The notes below the pieces were generated by a model, which had not been told where the DNA came from, searched no databases, and worked only from the letters and a program-made list of their open reading frames with translations. Position numbers and translations under genes: made by a program. From Trileptium ribeirensis (lineage: Eukaryota; Nematoda; Enoplea; Enoplida; Thoracostomopsidae), in the NCBI GenBank assembly GCA_030248225.1, contig JASANE010003675.1:1-64000 (forward strand): a DNA stretch of 64,000 nt, read 5' to 3'. Of the stretch, positions 1 to 11,625 are shown piece by piece. Every line of letters starts with the position of its first letter. Positions within the stretch are counted from its first letter, which is position 1.

Positions 1-1
1 T

Positions 2-133
2 ATATGTGGCGCGTTCTTCGTTCAGTTACGTATTGCTGATTGGGAGAATGGAAGGATTAGTCATCCTGGCCCGATTTCGAACATACGACCCAACGACCGA
101 AAGTCCAACGCTCTACTGATTGATTACGATAAG
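2..133 (+). CDS. Candidate internal exon, unrecognised (partial)
   Basis: A reading frame is open from the window edge to a TGA at about 131-133, roughly 43 codons. A possible 3' splice site (ttcgttcag) lies near position 25 and a possible donor (gtatata) near 127. The translation has a natural composition (for example ADWENGRISHPGPISN), but I recognise no family. It may belong to the same gene as the split frame at 318-2045, because both are on the plus strand and close together. By length alone the frame could be chance; the splice-like ends and composition are the only support. Confidence 0.28.
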
Positions 134-423
134 TATATATGAGTATAGTGTACCGTGTGTGAGCATTTGAGACTGACTGTTGAGTGAATGTGAAAATCCA
201 TTTACTAGTAAACACATTATATACGTGTACTCGGGTAAACAGCGCCAGCTATCGAAATATTCAAGACTATAATTCCCAACCAGAGAACGCTTCAGAGCAC
301 GATAAGCTTTACGGTGAAACGGCGAATCATATAGAGTACAAGTTGAAACCCAGAGAGACGCCCGTGTAAGCAACCCAACCTGCTTGAGACATGACATCGA
401 TGCTATGGTAGTACTCATACTCC

Positions 424-431
424 CAGGCGAG
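424..431. repeat. 8-bp target-site duplication (left)
   Basis: The octamer caggcgag lies immediately before the element start CAGGGAGTAACC and is repeated exactly at 1948-1955, just after the element end. An 8-bp duplication next to CAGGG-type termini is the hAT superfamily signature. Confidence 0.75.
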
Positions 432-1947
432 CAGGGAGTAACCGGAATTCCGGTTCCGGCGAAAATCGTGTTCCGGTTGCGGTTCCGGCAAAGGGCAAAA
501 ACCATACCGGAACCGATATTCCGGTTTAAAAATTTTGTTTGAAATTTTCCACCTTTTTGTTCATCTGTGATCCAAACATATGTAATATATATTATACAAT
601 GATCAAGCTCCAATACAACCAAACAAAAGAAAAGATTAACTAAGCAATTTGTCGTTTGAAACGTAAGTAGGGCACATAATTTCAGTAGGAATTTTTCATA
701 ATAACCTGCAGGAGTTTGTTAACAAATCACAGCCAGGTCGATGCTTGTAGCAGGTATTTTACACATTCAGAAGTATGTGGGTACGTTTCAATTAAACCGG
801 TCCTACTCGGTAAAAAGAGTATGGCTTACGCAGAAGTACTTAGGGTATGCTTGGCTAACATAAATTGCGTCAAGAACCCGCCGATGCGCTTGTAAACTTG
901 GTAAATCAGTCTAAATTGAAGTAAACTAACGTTATCTGCAACGCAGCTGGAAACTGCTTCCTTCGCAAAGAACTGTGTTTACTGAAACTGTGCAAGCAGC
1001 ATCACAGTGTGTCTCATTTATAGCATTCTGATTAGAAAGTTATCATCACTATCATCTAACTGACGGGCACTGTTTGTCCAACGCTAGCCTAAACAGTGTC
1101 CATGACCAGTGATCAGAAAATTACCTTCTATCTATTATTTTCTCTTAGAATCATATAAACGAGAATTTCAAGTTTCTGACACAGATGGTTACCAAAAGAA
1201 CTTGCGAGGTACGCTTGCTACATAAATCGCGTTAAGGATTAGCGCGCTTAAACTTGGCAAATTAATTAAAATTGAACAAAGTAACGTTATTAACGCAGCT
1301 GGAAAATGATTTCTTGGCAATGAACTGTATTTATTGAAAAATGCGAGTAGTATTACAGTGTCTCATTTATAGCATTTTATTAGAAGTTATCATCATTATG
1401 ATCTAACTGACGGGCACTGTTTGTCAAACATTAGCTGAAACAGTGTCTCTGACCACTGATCAAAATTACCTTCTATCTATTATTTTGGAATCATATAAAC
1501 CATTAATTTCAAGTTTCCTTCAGAATAACATGTAACTAACGTATGTGTAGTAAAGGAAGGTGACTGGAGACTGAGCGAAAGTGTGTTTCTAGGCTCCAAG
1601 CTTTGTAAACAGATTCGATTTGACGCAATATACGCAATGATGCAACAGTGGAAGGCATTTTTTGCCTGGGTGTCCAAAAATCGACATATTTGATCAATCA
1701 ATAAACAGTAGCATACTCAGTCTCTTTAAAGTTTCAAGAAGGCAAGAAAGTGCTTATCGCCAAATTATCATTAAGATTTAATACAAAAGTTATTTTTAAT
1801 GCATTTTAAATCCACTATACCTTAATTTCTTCCTTCATCTGTTTTACTATATATACATTTCGAAGACCAAGTTCCGGTTCCGGTTTAAAAGGACGGATCC
1901 GGTTGCTTGCTCCGGTTCCGGCAAATTTCGGTTCCGGTTATTCCCTG
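432..1947 (+). mobile_element. hAT-like non-autonomous transposon, 1.5 kb
   Basis: The ends are imperfect inverted repeats: CAGGGAGTAACCGGAA at 432, and ...TTCCGGTTATTCCCTG ending at 1947. Both subterminal regions are packed with repeated GGTTCCGG blocks (about 440-530 and 1870-1945). Perfect 8-bp duplications flank it. No transposase-like frame is present, so it is non-autonomous. The interior includes an imperfect tandem duplication. Two further partial copies lie at 5046-6692. Its boundaries are among the best supported in the window. Confidence 0.8.
840..1510 (+). repeat. Tandem duplication inside the hAT-like element
   Basis: Two diverged units, about 843-1200 and 1204-1510, share the same order of landmarks. 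These are an acttgcgaggta/acttagggtatg-type start, gcagctggaaa, catttatagcatt, ctaactgacgggcactgtttgtc, and accttctatctattatttt. The related copies at 5046 and 5827 have a single unit, so the duplication is specific to this copy. Confidence 0.65.
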
Positions 1948-1955
1948 CAGGCGAG
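1948..1955. repeat. 8-bp target-site duplication (right)
   Basis: Exact repeat of the octamer at 424-431, flanking the hAT-like element. Confidence 0.75.
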
Positions 1956-2045
1956 GGATACGTAATTTCTCGTCTGGAACTGGAAACCACGGAGAATGTG
2001 ATTATTGACCAGAAGCCGAATTTGCGCTTTGATCTACTCGATTAG

Positions 2046-2960
2046 GCAGTTCGTTTAGCTTGCAACAGCTTCAGTCGCAAAAGTTGTTCAATTTCAAAAG
2101 TCTCTTACAGCAAGACTTCAATTAAAGCCTGTCGGGTCGACTCATTTCGGTACGTTAATACAACACCAACCAGTTTTGATGATTACAGCCAAAACAAAAT
2201 AACTCAACAACGTTCAAACAAACAAAATCAGTAATTCACAATATGTTCTGATTTCTTTTTACGCCATTTACTTACTTTACGCATTCACGACTTACCTTCA
2301 CTACACATCAAGCCGCTTCCTATTGCACTTGCTAAATTAGAAGTCATAATTTGTCCGCAATAATTCAATGCCTTTTTTACATTATATGTAATTAATAAAC
2401 CGTATTATAATATATAAACTGAACTTTTAATATTAACTTGATAACTCTAATGGGTAAAGCGTTTCTAATTTAACAGTGCATATAAATAGGTATATAAGTC
2501 AATTAAGACAAATGAATATTACAACAACAACATAGTTTATCACCGGTCAAGCCAGCCTTATTATATAGACTGTTATGCATACTCACATAGACTGACTTGT
2601 GGTAAATAAACAGATCAGATCAGAAAGGGCATAGAGCCACTTACAACTGATCATAAGTTAAAACGATAATGGTGATAACGCTAAATAGCCACTGCACGTA
2701 GATATGCATGTACCATTTGCGAATTATATAAAAGTAGGATTTGCGAAAAAAATTTGAAAGTCACTGTTTAGGTCTGACATGCACCTTACTAGGCACTAAC
2801 AAGTTCACGACAATAGATAACCACATTTTGTATTTAGACGAAATTTTTGATAGGATTGAATCAAAAATTCACTATAATAATGACATTTTTACTATATCCA
2901 CAGATATTTCAGTCAAGAGTCGATGTTAGTAGAATCTGATGAACAGTATCACACTATTCA
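2046..2960. other. AT-rich non-coding stretch
   Basis: No supported gene. Open frames here, such as the short one at 2741-2929, have no splice context or recognisable motif. The stretch contains AT-rich runs only. Confidence 0.5.
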
Positions 2961-2984
2961 GCTTTCCCATACTATCGCCCGCGG

Positions 2985-3215
2985 TACGTCGCCTATACCA
3001 CCTTTATATTCCACGTTCTTGGACCACTAAATCCAGACTCCCTAAGAGGTTCTTGCGCAGCCGACATATACCCTCCTGTTTTTGAAAGACTAAATTTCCA
3101 CCCCACTCATGTTCACGAACCACTAAAAATTCAGACCTCCCGGATTCTTGGACCACTATTTCAAGCTCCCTCAGGTTCCTGAACCACTAATTCAGACACT
3201 CTCAGGAATGTTGGG
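2985..3215 (+). repeat. Degenerate short tandem repeat (~50-70 bp unit)
   Basis: The phrase ttcttggaccactaa...cagactccctcagg recurs with variation about four times, beginning near 3018, 3112, 3146 and 3177. The units are strongly diverged and irregular in length. Confidence 0.5.
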
Positions 3216-3261
3216 GATAGGGGGTTGTGGTGCAAAAACATGGGTGGGGCAGTCATGTTTA

Positions 3262-3660
3262 TGACACACCAATTGCTGGCCTATCCACAGTGTGGGGTTG
3301 GACACCCCCACTTCCAAATCCCCCCATGTTCGTGAGATTTTCCCTCATGTCCGTCCCTCCCACTCAGCCGAAACCACCCTGTTCAACTACTTCCAAAAAC
3401 TTTTATGTCCGAAAATTTGTTTTTTTGTTTGCAAATTGTTTTTAAACATTAATTACCACTATTTATAATGCTAAAATATTGTTTTAGCTTGAAAATACAT
3501 TCATGGTAGTAAAACTGCATGAAAATATGGAATTAATTTTGTATTTTTAAACGAAATTTATCCCACCCACTTTTAATTTTCCCCTGAGAATTAACATGGG
3601 GCACCCCGAAGTTCCCCCCCCCACTTTTCGGAGGGCTGTGGACAGGCCAGAAGTGGGTCA
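3262..3660. mobile_element. MITE, ~400 bp, imperfect TIRs, TA flanks
   Basis: The left end reads TGACACACCAATTGCTGGCC then TATCCACAG. The reverse complement of the right end reads TGACCCACTTCTGGCCTGTC then CACAG. A TA dinucleotide flanks both ends (3260-3261 and 3661-3662), as expected for Tc1/mariner-type insertion. The core is C-rich at both ends and AT-rich in the middle, with no coding capacity. The superfamily assignment rests only on the TA flanks. Confidence 0.55.
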
Positions 3661-4358
3661 TAAACCTCGGCGATAAGGGCGAAAACGACCACCACTTGCT
3701 GCGGACGACAATATTGGAAAGACGAAGAGTGTCACACTATTCAGCGGAGTCTACTATCGTGGAGTCACTTGCTTCAGTTACGACAATTTGACCAAGACGA
3801 AAACATTTTACTGAAACAACATCATTCAATCTGAAAACCAGTAATCTAATCCTTATTACTAGTAGTTGTTGTTGTTGTAGTTAGTTGTTATTGTTGGGTA
3901 ATCCTGTTTATTAATAAAATTTTACTTGCACCAACAAAACTAAAACATATATATATATTAGGTGAGGAAATTCCAAACACCTTGAAAATTGGGCTTTAAT
4001 TATTGTTTTTTTTAATTGAAAAAATAAATTAATCAAAAAACAGTTGAATAGGAAATCCCGAGGAGTAGCTGCGTAAAAGTTAACAGCCGTCACTACGAAA
4101 TATGAATCAAACCCGAACACAAAATCGTTTGAAGGACCGACGCTGCACGTTTAGATTGGGCGTAACCCAAAACAATAAAAGGACTGTTATGTTTGCAACA
4201 AATACTATTTATGGCTTATCTTTCTTTTCTAAAAAGTTGAAGGTTTTATTACAAAAACGGTACATTTGCGGGAATTTGAGAAACATAAATTGTTTGCAAA
4301 AATTGTATTTTAAGCATGTATAATTGTGCATTTGTTTCCTCAGCAACACGGGTGTAAA
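3661..4358. other. Non-coding stretch with TTG microsatellite
   Basis: A short (ttg)n tract lies near 3866-3890, with AT-rich DNA on both sides. The ~70-codon frames on both strands at 3911-4323 overlap each other and have no family features, so I do not call them. Confidence 0.45.
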
Positions 4359-4472
4359 TCATACGTCCCCAAAGAGCGGTGTTATGAGATCCGGCTGTCC
4401 TATCTGCTCCAAGTAATCCATGGCATCCCTCCACCGCTCCCGTATTTTGAACTCACGACAAAAATGATAATT
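4359..4472 (-). CDS. Candidate last exon of an unrecognised gene
   Basis: On the minus strand a 3' splice site (ttttttag) ends at 4473. From the next base the frame is open in phase 0 for 37 codons to TGA (4359-4361). The translation is rich in charged and aromatic residues and typical of a helical protein (RERWRDAMDYLEQIGQPDLI). The last codons also contain a possible donor (GAC then gtatga), so this could be an internal exon. A second candidate exon on the same strand lies upstream at 4596-4722. I recognise no family. Confidence 0.4.
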   Translation of the reverse strand, partial: NYHFCREFKIRERWRDAMDYLEQIGQPDLITPLFGDV

Positions 4473-4595
4473 CTAAAAAATAGTTATAACAACACGGATT
4501 TTCAGTAGGTAAATAATAAATATACAACAAAAACGACGATATATGTACATATTGTAAAGGCATGAAAAACATAATAAAAAGCAATTATAAGACCC

Positions 4596-4722
4596 TCAGT
4601 TGGCAAGAGCGGTGCTTATTTTCCACCAGCTAAACCTGAGGACTTCCCCTGGTATTTCAGGTTCGCCCTCACACGTGGCAGCAGGGCGACACCGCAAAGC
4701 TCCACATGTAGAATATTTGGTC
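4596..4722 (-). CDS. Candidate Cys-rich exon, unrecognised
   Basis: On the minus strand the acceptor tccctacag ends at 4723 and the following frame is open to TGA at 4596-4598. Its start is cysteine-rich (STCGALRCRPAATCEGEPE), reminiscent of small disulfide-rich extracellular modules. Possible donors (gtgagg and gtttag) lie inside it, so the true exon may be shorter. The phase to the candidate exon at 4359-4472 does not match cleanly, so joining the two is uncertain. Confidence 0.35.
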
Positions 4723-5045
4723 CTGTAGGGAATTTGTTTGGTTTTGAATTTTGGGTTGCAAAGCTTTAGCGAATATCGCAGAGTGGGATTATTGTTAGAA
4801 GCGAGAAACTTCTGTTGATTAAAAAAATAGCGCTCATTTTTGGTACAAGTTCCTTAGCAATTAAACTTAAATTGAGACAATTAACAAAAGTCAAAAAAAT
4901 TAGGCGATTAAAAAGATGGTTTGATATTTAGCATATCTTTGTATACTCACAAAATTATCTATAACTACGTAACTGTCCATAATTGAAACAGAGCGAGCAA
5001 AATGACAAAAAACAGGTTAAGTGGTTCTTTGCTAATTTTGGTCAT
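4723..5045. other. AT-rich spacer
   Basis: No gene, repeat family or RNA structure seen before the start of the second hAT-like piece. Confidence 0.4.
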
Positions 5046-5824
5046 ACGTATGGCTTAGGCAGAAGTACTTAGGGTATGCTTGGCTGACATAAATTGCGTC
5101 AAGCATCCGCCAGTGCGCTTGTAAACTTGGTAAATCAAGTCTAAATTGAAGTAAACTAACGTTAACTGCAACGCAGCTAGAAACTGCTTTCTTGGTAATG
5201 AACTGTATTTATCCAAACTGTGCGAGCAGCATCGCAGTGTGTCTCATTTATAGCATTCTGATTAGAAAGTTATCATCATTATGATCTAACTGACGGGCAC
5301 TGTTTGTCCAACGCTAGCCTAAACAGTGTCTCTGACCACTAATCAGAAAATTACCTTCTATCTATTATTTTCTCTTATAATCATATAAACCAATTTTAAG
5401 TTTCCTACAGAAGAACATGCAACAAAAGTATGTGTAGTAAAGGGAGGTGACTGGAGACAGAGCGAAAGTGTGTATTCTACGCTCCAAGCTTTGAAAGCAC
5501 ATTCGATTTGACGCAGTATACGCAATGGTGTATAGTGGAAGACATTTTTTGCTCTGAATGTCCAAAAACCGACATATTTGATCGATAAATTAGCATTATT
5601 AGCTTCCTCAGTCTCTTTAAAGTTTCAGAAAGGCTATAATACCATCGCAATACATTAAGTTTAATGTAAAAGTTATTTTTAATGTATTTTAAATCCACTA
5701 TACCTTCATTTCTTCCATCATCTGTTTTACTATATATAAATTTCGAAGACCAGGTTCCGGTTCCGGTTTAAATGGACGGTTCCGGTTATTGGTTCCGGTA
5801 AATTTCGGTTCCGGTTATTCCCTG
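5046..5824 (+). mobile_element. hAT-like element, 5'-truncated copy
   Basis: Closely matches the 3' two thirds of the element at 432-1947 in a single-unit version. It starts at the shared phrase tatggctta.gcagaagtactta and ends with the GGTTCCGG-rich subterminal block and the terminus ...GGTTATTCCCTG at 5824. The 5' terminus is missing, so no target duplication can be checked. Confidence 0.7.
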
Positions 5825-5826
5825 TC

Positions 5827-6692
5827 TTGCGTATAATGCGTCAAACCGAATGTGCTTACAACGCATGGAGCGTAGAATAAACATTTTCGTTCTGTCTCCA
5901 GTCGCCTCCCATTACTACACATAAATTTGTTATATGATGTTCTGTAGGAAACTTGAAATTATTGATTTATATGGTTCTGAAAAAAATAATAGAAAGTAAC
6001 TTTCTGATCAGTTGTCAGAGACACAGTTTAGGCTAACGTTGGTGAAACAGTGCCCGGTTAAAAGTCAAGCTATAATGATAAAACTTTCTAATCCAGGATG
6101 CTTATAAATGAGAACACAACTGCTATAACTGCTCGCCCAGTTCCAATAAATACTGTTCATTGGCAAAAACGCAGTTTCTGGCTGCGTTGCAGACATGTTA
6201 CTTTACTTCAATGTAGCCTGATTTACAAAGTTTACAAGCGCACTGGCGGGTACTTGACGAATTTTTGTTAGCCTAGCTTACAGTTAAGTACTTCTAAATA
6301 ATCCATACTCTGTTAACGAGTTGGACGGTTTAATTTGAACATACCCCGCAGACTTCTAAATGTGTACAATAGCTGCTACAAACATCGACTTGGCGTTGTT
6401 TTAACAAACTCATGCAGGTTAAAATGAAAAATTCATTTTAAAATTATGTGCCTACTTACTTTTCAAACGCCAAATTGCTGAGTTAACTTTTTCTTCCACT
6501 TGGTTATATTGGAACTTGTGCATTGTACATATATATATAATATATGTCTGGACCACAGATGAAGCAAAAATGTGCAAAATTTAAAACAAAATTTTTAAAC
6601 CGGAATTCCGATTCCGGTATAGATTTGGCCCTTTGCCGCAAGCGCAATCGGAACACGATTTTCGCCGGAACCACAATTCTGGTTACTCCCTG
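5827..6692 (-). mobile_element. hAT-like element, 3'-truncated copy, inverted
   Basis: This is the reverse complement of the same family. The true 5' terminus CAGGGAGTAACCAGAATTG lies at 6692 on the minus strand and the homology stops internally at about 5827. It abuts the 3' terminus of the preceding copy, giving a tail-to-tail composite. It is more diverged than the neighbouring copy. Confidence 0.65.
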
Positions 6693-8224
6693 GTATACAG
6701 TGCTTCAGAATGGCCAAAATCTGGGCCAAATCGGCTATTACAATGGGCCCATGAAACCCAAAAATACACGAAAATGGTAATATCTCCGCAACAACTCGCT
6801 CTATTATGTAGAACAATTTGTCCTCCACGTACTATAATGCTCAATATCGCTATGCACATCTCTATAAATTACATATTCAACACTCAGAATTGACCATGTT
6901 CGCGACAAGACAAGGTACTATTATTCATGTACATATATATAACAGTTTTGTATAATTCACATAGATATATGTAATGTATGCATGTATATAGACACTCATG
7001 TTTGACATTATCGCCTACTAATAACAATACTATTCAAAGTGAAACACAAGGCAACAAAGTTATATAAAATATACACATAAAGCTGTAGATCACATGTGTA
7101 TAAATAAGTACGTACGAGTACTACAGCACTCAAAAGCGTTACAGCTTGAGGTTTTAGGGAAAACATGGACAGCTTTACAAAACAACTATATATAGTAGCA
7201 CTACTAACAGTCTTTCAGCTTTCGAAGACGGGCGACAACAAACTAAAAAAGAAAATACCGAAAGACCACAAACGATTTAGAATAAATATGACGACAATGA
7301 TGATGACCGAGAACCATCAGGAGCAAACAGCAGCTAACAGGCGGAATCTCAATGGCTGAGTGAGCGGTGTGAGACTGATATAGTTTATCATTAATGAATA
7401 AATACGATCAGCTTGTCTTTAATCACCATGACGGTGAACTCTTACGAGCTATATCGAGCATCAATCATCACATCATGCCAATATACCATATTGTATCGCC
7501 AGCATGTTGAATATAAAGATTACTGTAATGATACGATACTTTATACTTCCACCAAGTAACATAGAGGATAAATTGCTCTACAAAATGAAATCATTAACAT
7601 CCATAAAGTTGCAGCAGTAGGGGAGCCGTTTTCGTGTTTTCAGATCACATTGGCCCATTCCAAGCTCCTTTTAACCCAACTCTGCAGCACACATACGTAA
7701 TAACAATAGCAGCACACCATTTACAGATACCATATACCGAAAGCATGGTTTAACAAAATTACATCAAAATATATACATAGCTCGAGCGGTCACGCAAAAA
7801 TCCCCGTTTTTGTGTATTTTGGGCCTCATGGGCATATTTGCAAATCTCTTTTAACCCAAAGCGTAGCAAAGCATTAGATAGAGGATTATTTGCTCCAAAA
7901 AATGAACCCAATTTGACTGTGATATCTACACGGGTTGTTGAGATACGATGCAATAACTGATGTGATTTTCTTCGGGACACCAGAATGAGCTCTGGTACGT
8001 TTTTCGGTGGAGCATACTGAAATCGGGCTTAAATAAGTTTTCTAATACTAGTATATACTCTATCGAGATTACAGAACGTAGTGAAGCATAGGTACATCTA
8101 CGCCTTTTGAGTGCACAGCAAATCAGCTCTCAATAGCATACGTTGACATGCTATATGTGGATATCACACAATACGGCACAAATTAGAACAAAACTAACAC
8201 TGGCAATAAGTTTCCCATGCCCGA
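6693..8224. other. Non-coding stretch with degraded repeats
   Basis: No supported gene. Blocks at about 6700-6840, 7620-7700 and 7795-8000 share wording (gggcc/cccatg, acccaaaaatacac/gtgtattttgggcctcatgggc, ttttaacccaa) in different orientations. They look like fragments of one old repeat. The frame at 7165-7359 has no recognisable feature. Confidence 0.4.
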
Positions 8225-9722
8225 AAACACCAAGTGCTAGCTAGTAGCATCTCAGGACGTCACAATAAAATTAGGAATTTTGGGTCGATGAATCACAGGG
8301 GCGCCATACCATCGTACCATGGAACCATGGGTCGCAGTGCAAAATCAACACCAGCAATAAGCTTGTCATCCCCCAAAACATCCAGTGAAAGTTTTCAGCC
8401 GCCCAGGATGTCAGAACAAATTTTCGAATTTTGGGTCGATGAACCGCGGGGGTGCCATACCTCAAACCCCATGAACGAGAGCCTGAATCTAAAAACAAAA
8501 AGAGGCATCGACATTTATCATTTTATTATGAAATAAAACCAACCAGAGAAGAAAATTGGAAGGGTAAAAACCCTCATTTTGCCTTTTGACCCCGAAACTT
8601 TTAGGAGCTATACCCCCGTACCCATGAGACCATGGGTCCTACAGAAAAAACAACACCGGCAATGAGTTTCCCATGCTCGAAAACCCCCAAGCGAAACTTT
8701 TCAGCCAACCAGGACGTCAGAAAAAATTTCGAATATTGGGTCGATGAACAACGAGGATGCCATACCTCAAACCTCGTAACTCCAGAACCGGAACCTTAAT
8801 CGAAAAACAAAAAAGAGACATCGGCATTTATCATTTTACTTTGAAATAAAACGATCCAGCGATAAAAATTCGAAAGTTAAGATAAAAATAACTTTGCTCC
8901 CGTGAAGGGTGCTAAAAACCCTCATTTTGAACTCTGACCCCAAACCATGGGGCGTCATACGCACGTACTCATGGAACCGTGGGTCGCAGAGTAAAACCAA
9001 TACCGGTAATGAGTTTCCCATGTCCGAATACCCCCAAGTGCAACTTTTCAGCCGCCCAGGACGTCAGAACAAATTTTCTCATTTTGGGATGAGGAACCAT
9101 GAGGGTGCCATATATACCTCAAACCCCATAACTCCAAAACCGGACCCTTACTCGAAAAACAAAAAAGAGGCATCGGCATTTATCATTTTACTATGAAATA
9201 AAACCAACCAGAGAACTAAATTATAATGTTAAGATAAAAATAGCCTTGCTTCCGTGAAGCGTACTAAAAAACCCTCATTTTGATCTCTGACCCCGAACCA
9301 TGGGGCAAAAAAACCGGGGTACACATGGAACCATATGTCGCAGAGCAAACCCTGCACCGACAATGAGTTTCCCATGCCCGAAAACCCCCAGGCAAAACTT
9401 ATCAGGAGCCCAAGCCATAAGAACATATTTTCAAATTTTGGATCGAGGAACCATTGGGGCGCCATACCCCGTACCTCAAACCCCATAACTCTTGAACCGG
9501 AGCCTTAATCGAAAACCAAAAAAAAGAGGCATCGGCATTTATCATGTTACTATGAAATAAAACGATCCAGCGATAAAAATTCGAAAGTTAAGATAAAAAT
9601 AACTTTGCTCCCGTGAAGGGTGCTAAAAACCCTCATTTTGAACTCTGACACCCAACCATGGGGCGTCATTAGGACGTAATCATGGAACCGTGGGTCGCAG
9701 AGTAAAACCAGCACCAGCCGTA
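8225..9722 (+). repeat. Tandem satellite, ~350-bp monomer, ~4 copies
   Basis: The landmark atcggcatttatcattttact recurs near 8508, 8820, 9170 and 9530. Other landmarks (ggtgctaaaaaccctcatttt, tttcccatgcccgaaaac, cataactccagaaccgg) keep the same order between them, giving a 310-360-bp period. Short open frames in it repeat with the unit and are not genes. The array stops exactly where the left arm of palindrome P1 starts. Confidence 0.75.
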
Positions 9723-10674
9723 TCCGTGATTGTTGTTGATGTAACAATCGTTGTTTCTAGCTGTTCTTAATGTTTGTCGTTGTAGGTTTGACTGCTGCAA
9801 CGGTTGTCGAATCCCGCTCTTTCGGGTTTTCTTTCGTTTTCTGCGTCGTATCTCCAGGATCTTCGGTGCATTATAACTTCTTTTTTCTATCGTTTGTTGT
9901 ATAGTAATTGTCTGGGATGCTACTAACAATGCTGTCTTTTGTGTTACTAGTTCGCCTTTAAGTTTTTTTCGATCCAGATTGTTTCTTAATCGCCTTCGCT
10001 GGTGATGTTAAACTTTTTCGATTTGTCTGATTCAGTTGTACATTCAACTGCTAATTGATTTGAAACAACTTTGCCGTAAGTCGATCTGTCGTACAAACAT
10101 TATCAGCGTCCATTGCTTCTTTGTCTACAATTCGAATTCTTTCGCGTTTAGCCTGATTGTCGCTTATTTCCTTTATCATTCAACTTTAAAAGTCGGCATT
10201 GAGTCCTGAAGTGATTTCAGCTTACGAATCAACCAAATCTTGAAAGTGATTGTTCAAAGTTTGAATCTTTAACAAATAGGTGACACTATCGTCTAACGAA
10301 CCGCTGTGAGAGAACATTAAATTTTGTAGTGTAGTAACAGGTAGACATCAAATGGGATTGTCATTTCAGTTGTTTGGGCGAGTTTAGTATCGTTTCGTTT
10401 TGGCCCTATAACTTTACTTTTAGCTTTAGATATCTCTAAACGAGATTCCGATTTTCAAATTGATGCTGCAACTGCATACATCGAGTCCGAAATTCTGCAC
10501 CGGGAATGCGCTCGGCCGTCAGCCGATCTGTCCATCCATTTGTGTAGATTACGTTGTGGGCTCTTGAATCATATTTGCGATGCCGGGCTATCTAATTGTG
10601 CAGATGACTGTTTTTTGCTTCTTTCTTGGTTAGATACTTTGGTTTCATTATAGTTAGATTGAAAAGATTAGCTC
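9723..10674 (-). pseudogene. Truncated, frameshifted copy of the last exon of the unknown gene
   Basis: Inverted copy of the 5' ~930 bases of the exon at 26159-27651. The acceptor tttgtttcag is kept at 10675-10684, but the first coding codons already differ and a frameshift gives an early stop. The copy ends at 9723, which corresponds to about codon 300 of the 488-codon open frame. There it meets satellite DNA, so the C-terminal ~190 codons are absent. It cannot encode the protein as read. Confidence 0.7.
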
Positions 10675-11387
10675 CTGAAACAAAGATAAAAATACAACTT
10701 TCATATTACTATTTATATATTTAAGCATAAAATTCTAGAGAGGATACTTATCTAAAAAAGGAGCTCTATTTCCGTAACGTTGGTGTTAACTTGGACATGG
10801 AAGGAATTTTTTGTACAGTATTAGCATTTAGACAAATTTTCAGTGCGATCTTTATAATTGAACCCAGATCCCTAAATTTCTATAGCCAGCCATATTGCAA
10901 TGTGCACTGAACGTTTTTAAATCAGTTGTTAGGATCGTTAATCATTATCACATAGCTTACCGAATTACTGCTATAACATACAATTTTAAATAAACAACTG
11001 AAGTTATAATTGAATATATTAGTTTGTAATTATATAATTAAGAAGTTTGGGCTTAAAGCGATTCTCTCGAATGCATGAGGTGCCAAAACGGAAAAAGCGG
11101 AATTTCAAAAAGTTTAAGTTTTTTCCAAAACCGGGCTAAGTTTAGCTGCAGTATGCTCTTATAGCTGCTGCTTGCATAGTGCTTTTGCAACTCTGTCCCT
11201 GATGTAGAGGCATATGAATGGGTACAGCCAAGACCTGACTCCTTTTTTCATTTTTAGAAAAATATATTTAACAATAAGTTTTGTGTGTAAGGAAAGCTAT
11301 ATGAATGAGTTTTGCTTCAACTTTGCTTGAAACGGAGAAGTTAAATAGTTAAGTGGCAAATGATATTTTAGCCTATAAATCATGCTT

Positions 11388-11625
11388 CGTTCCACTCAGG
11401 TCCTGGTTCAAAGCCGCCGATGTTGATTATGATCAAGACCTGTCCTAAGGTTTATCCCAGACTCTCCCGGGCTCTGATTCTAAACTTATCCCGGCCCTAA
11501 TCGAAACTAATACACTGGAACAGTCTGGGTTTCGCCTGTTCTGACCCGGACAGGTTATTACAGATACAGACCATACTGGTCTGCAGCCTCATTGCCTGGA
11601 ATCACTCTGAAATGTCATAACAAAT
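11388..11625. repeat. GC-richer block with internal short repeats, mirrored at 25240-25460
   Basis: Phrases such as acctgtcct, atcccagactctcccgggc, atcccggccc and gacccggacagg recur within ~200 bp. The block is present in both arms of P1. No coding frame or RNA structure is recognised. Confidence 0.35.

Larger units (their letters stand above)
318..2045 (+). other. Open frame interrupted by a hAT-like insertion
   Basis: The plus frame is open at 318-431 (38 codons). After the inserted element and one copy of its 8-bp target duplication it continues in the same phase from 1956 to a TAG at 2043-2045 (29 codons). The downstream part reads in a protein-like way (SRLELETTENVIIDQKPN). I infer that the insertion landed in an exon, or in a recently coding exon. 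The alternative is that the frame is fortuitous: a GTAAGC at 366 and a CAG at 424-426 could instead mark a ~60-bp intron, although that splice does not give a good frame. No family is recognised. Confidence 0.3.

Noticed and set aside
113..622. 169-codon minus-strand frame
   Set aside because: It runs across the hAT-like terminus and its flank; composition changes at the element boundary and no family features appear.
8225..9722. CRISPR-like array
   Set aside because: Units are ~350 bp, contiguous and diverged along their whole length, with no spacer/repeat alternation; the context is eukaryotic.
8234..9747. Several 60-100-codon frames
   Set aside because: They recur with the ~350-bp satellite monomer on both strands and are repeat artefacts.
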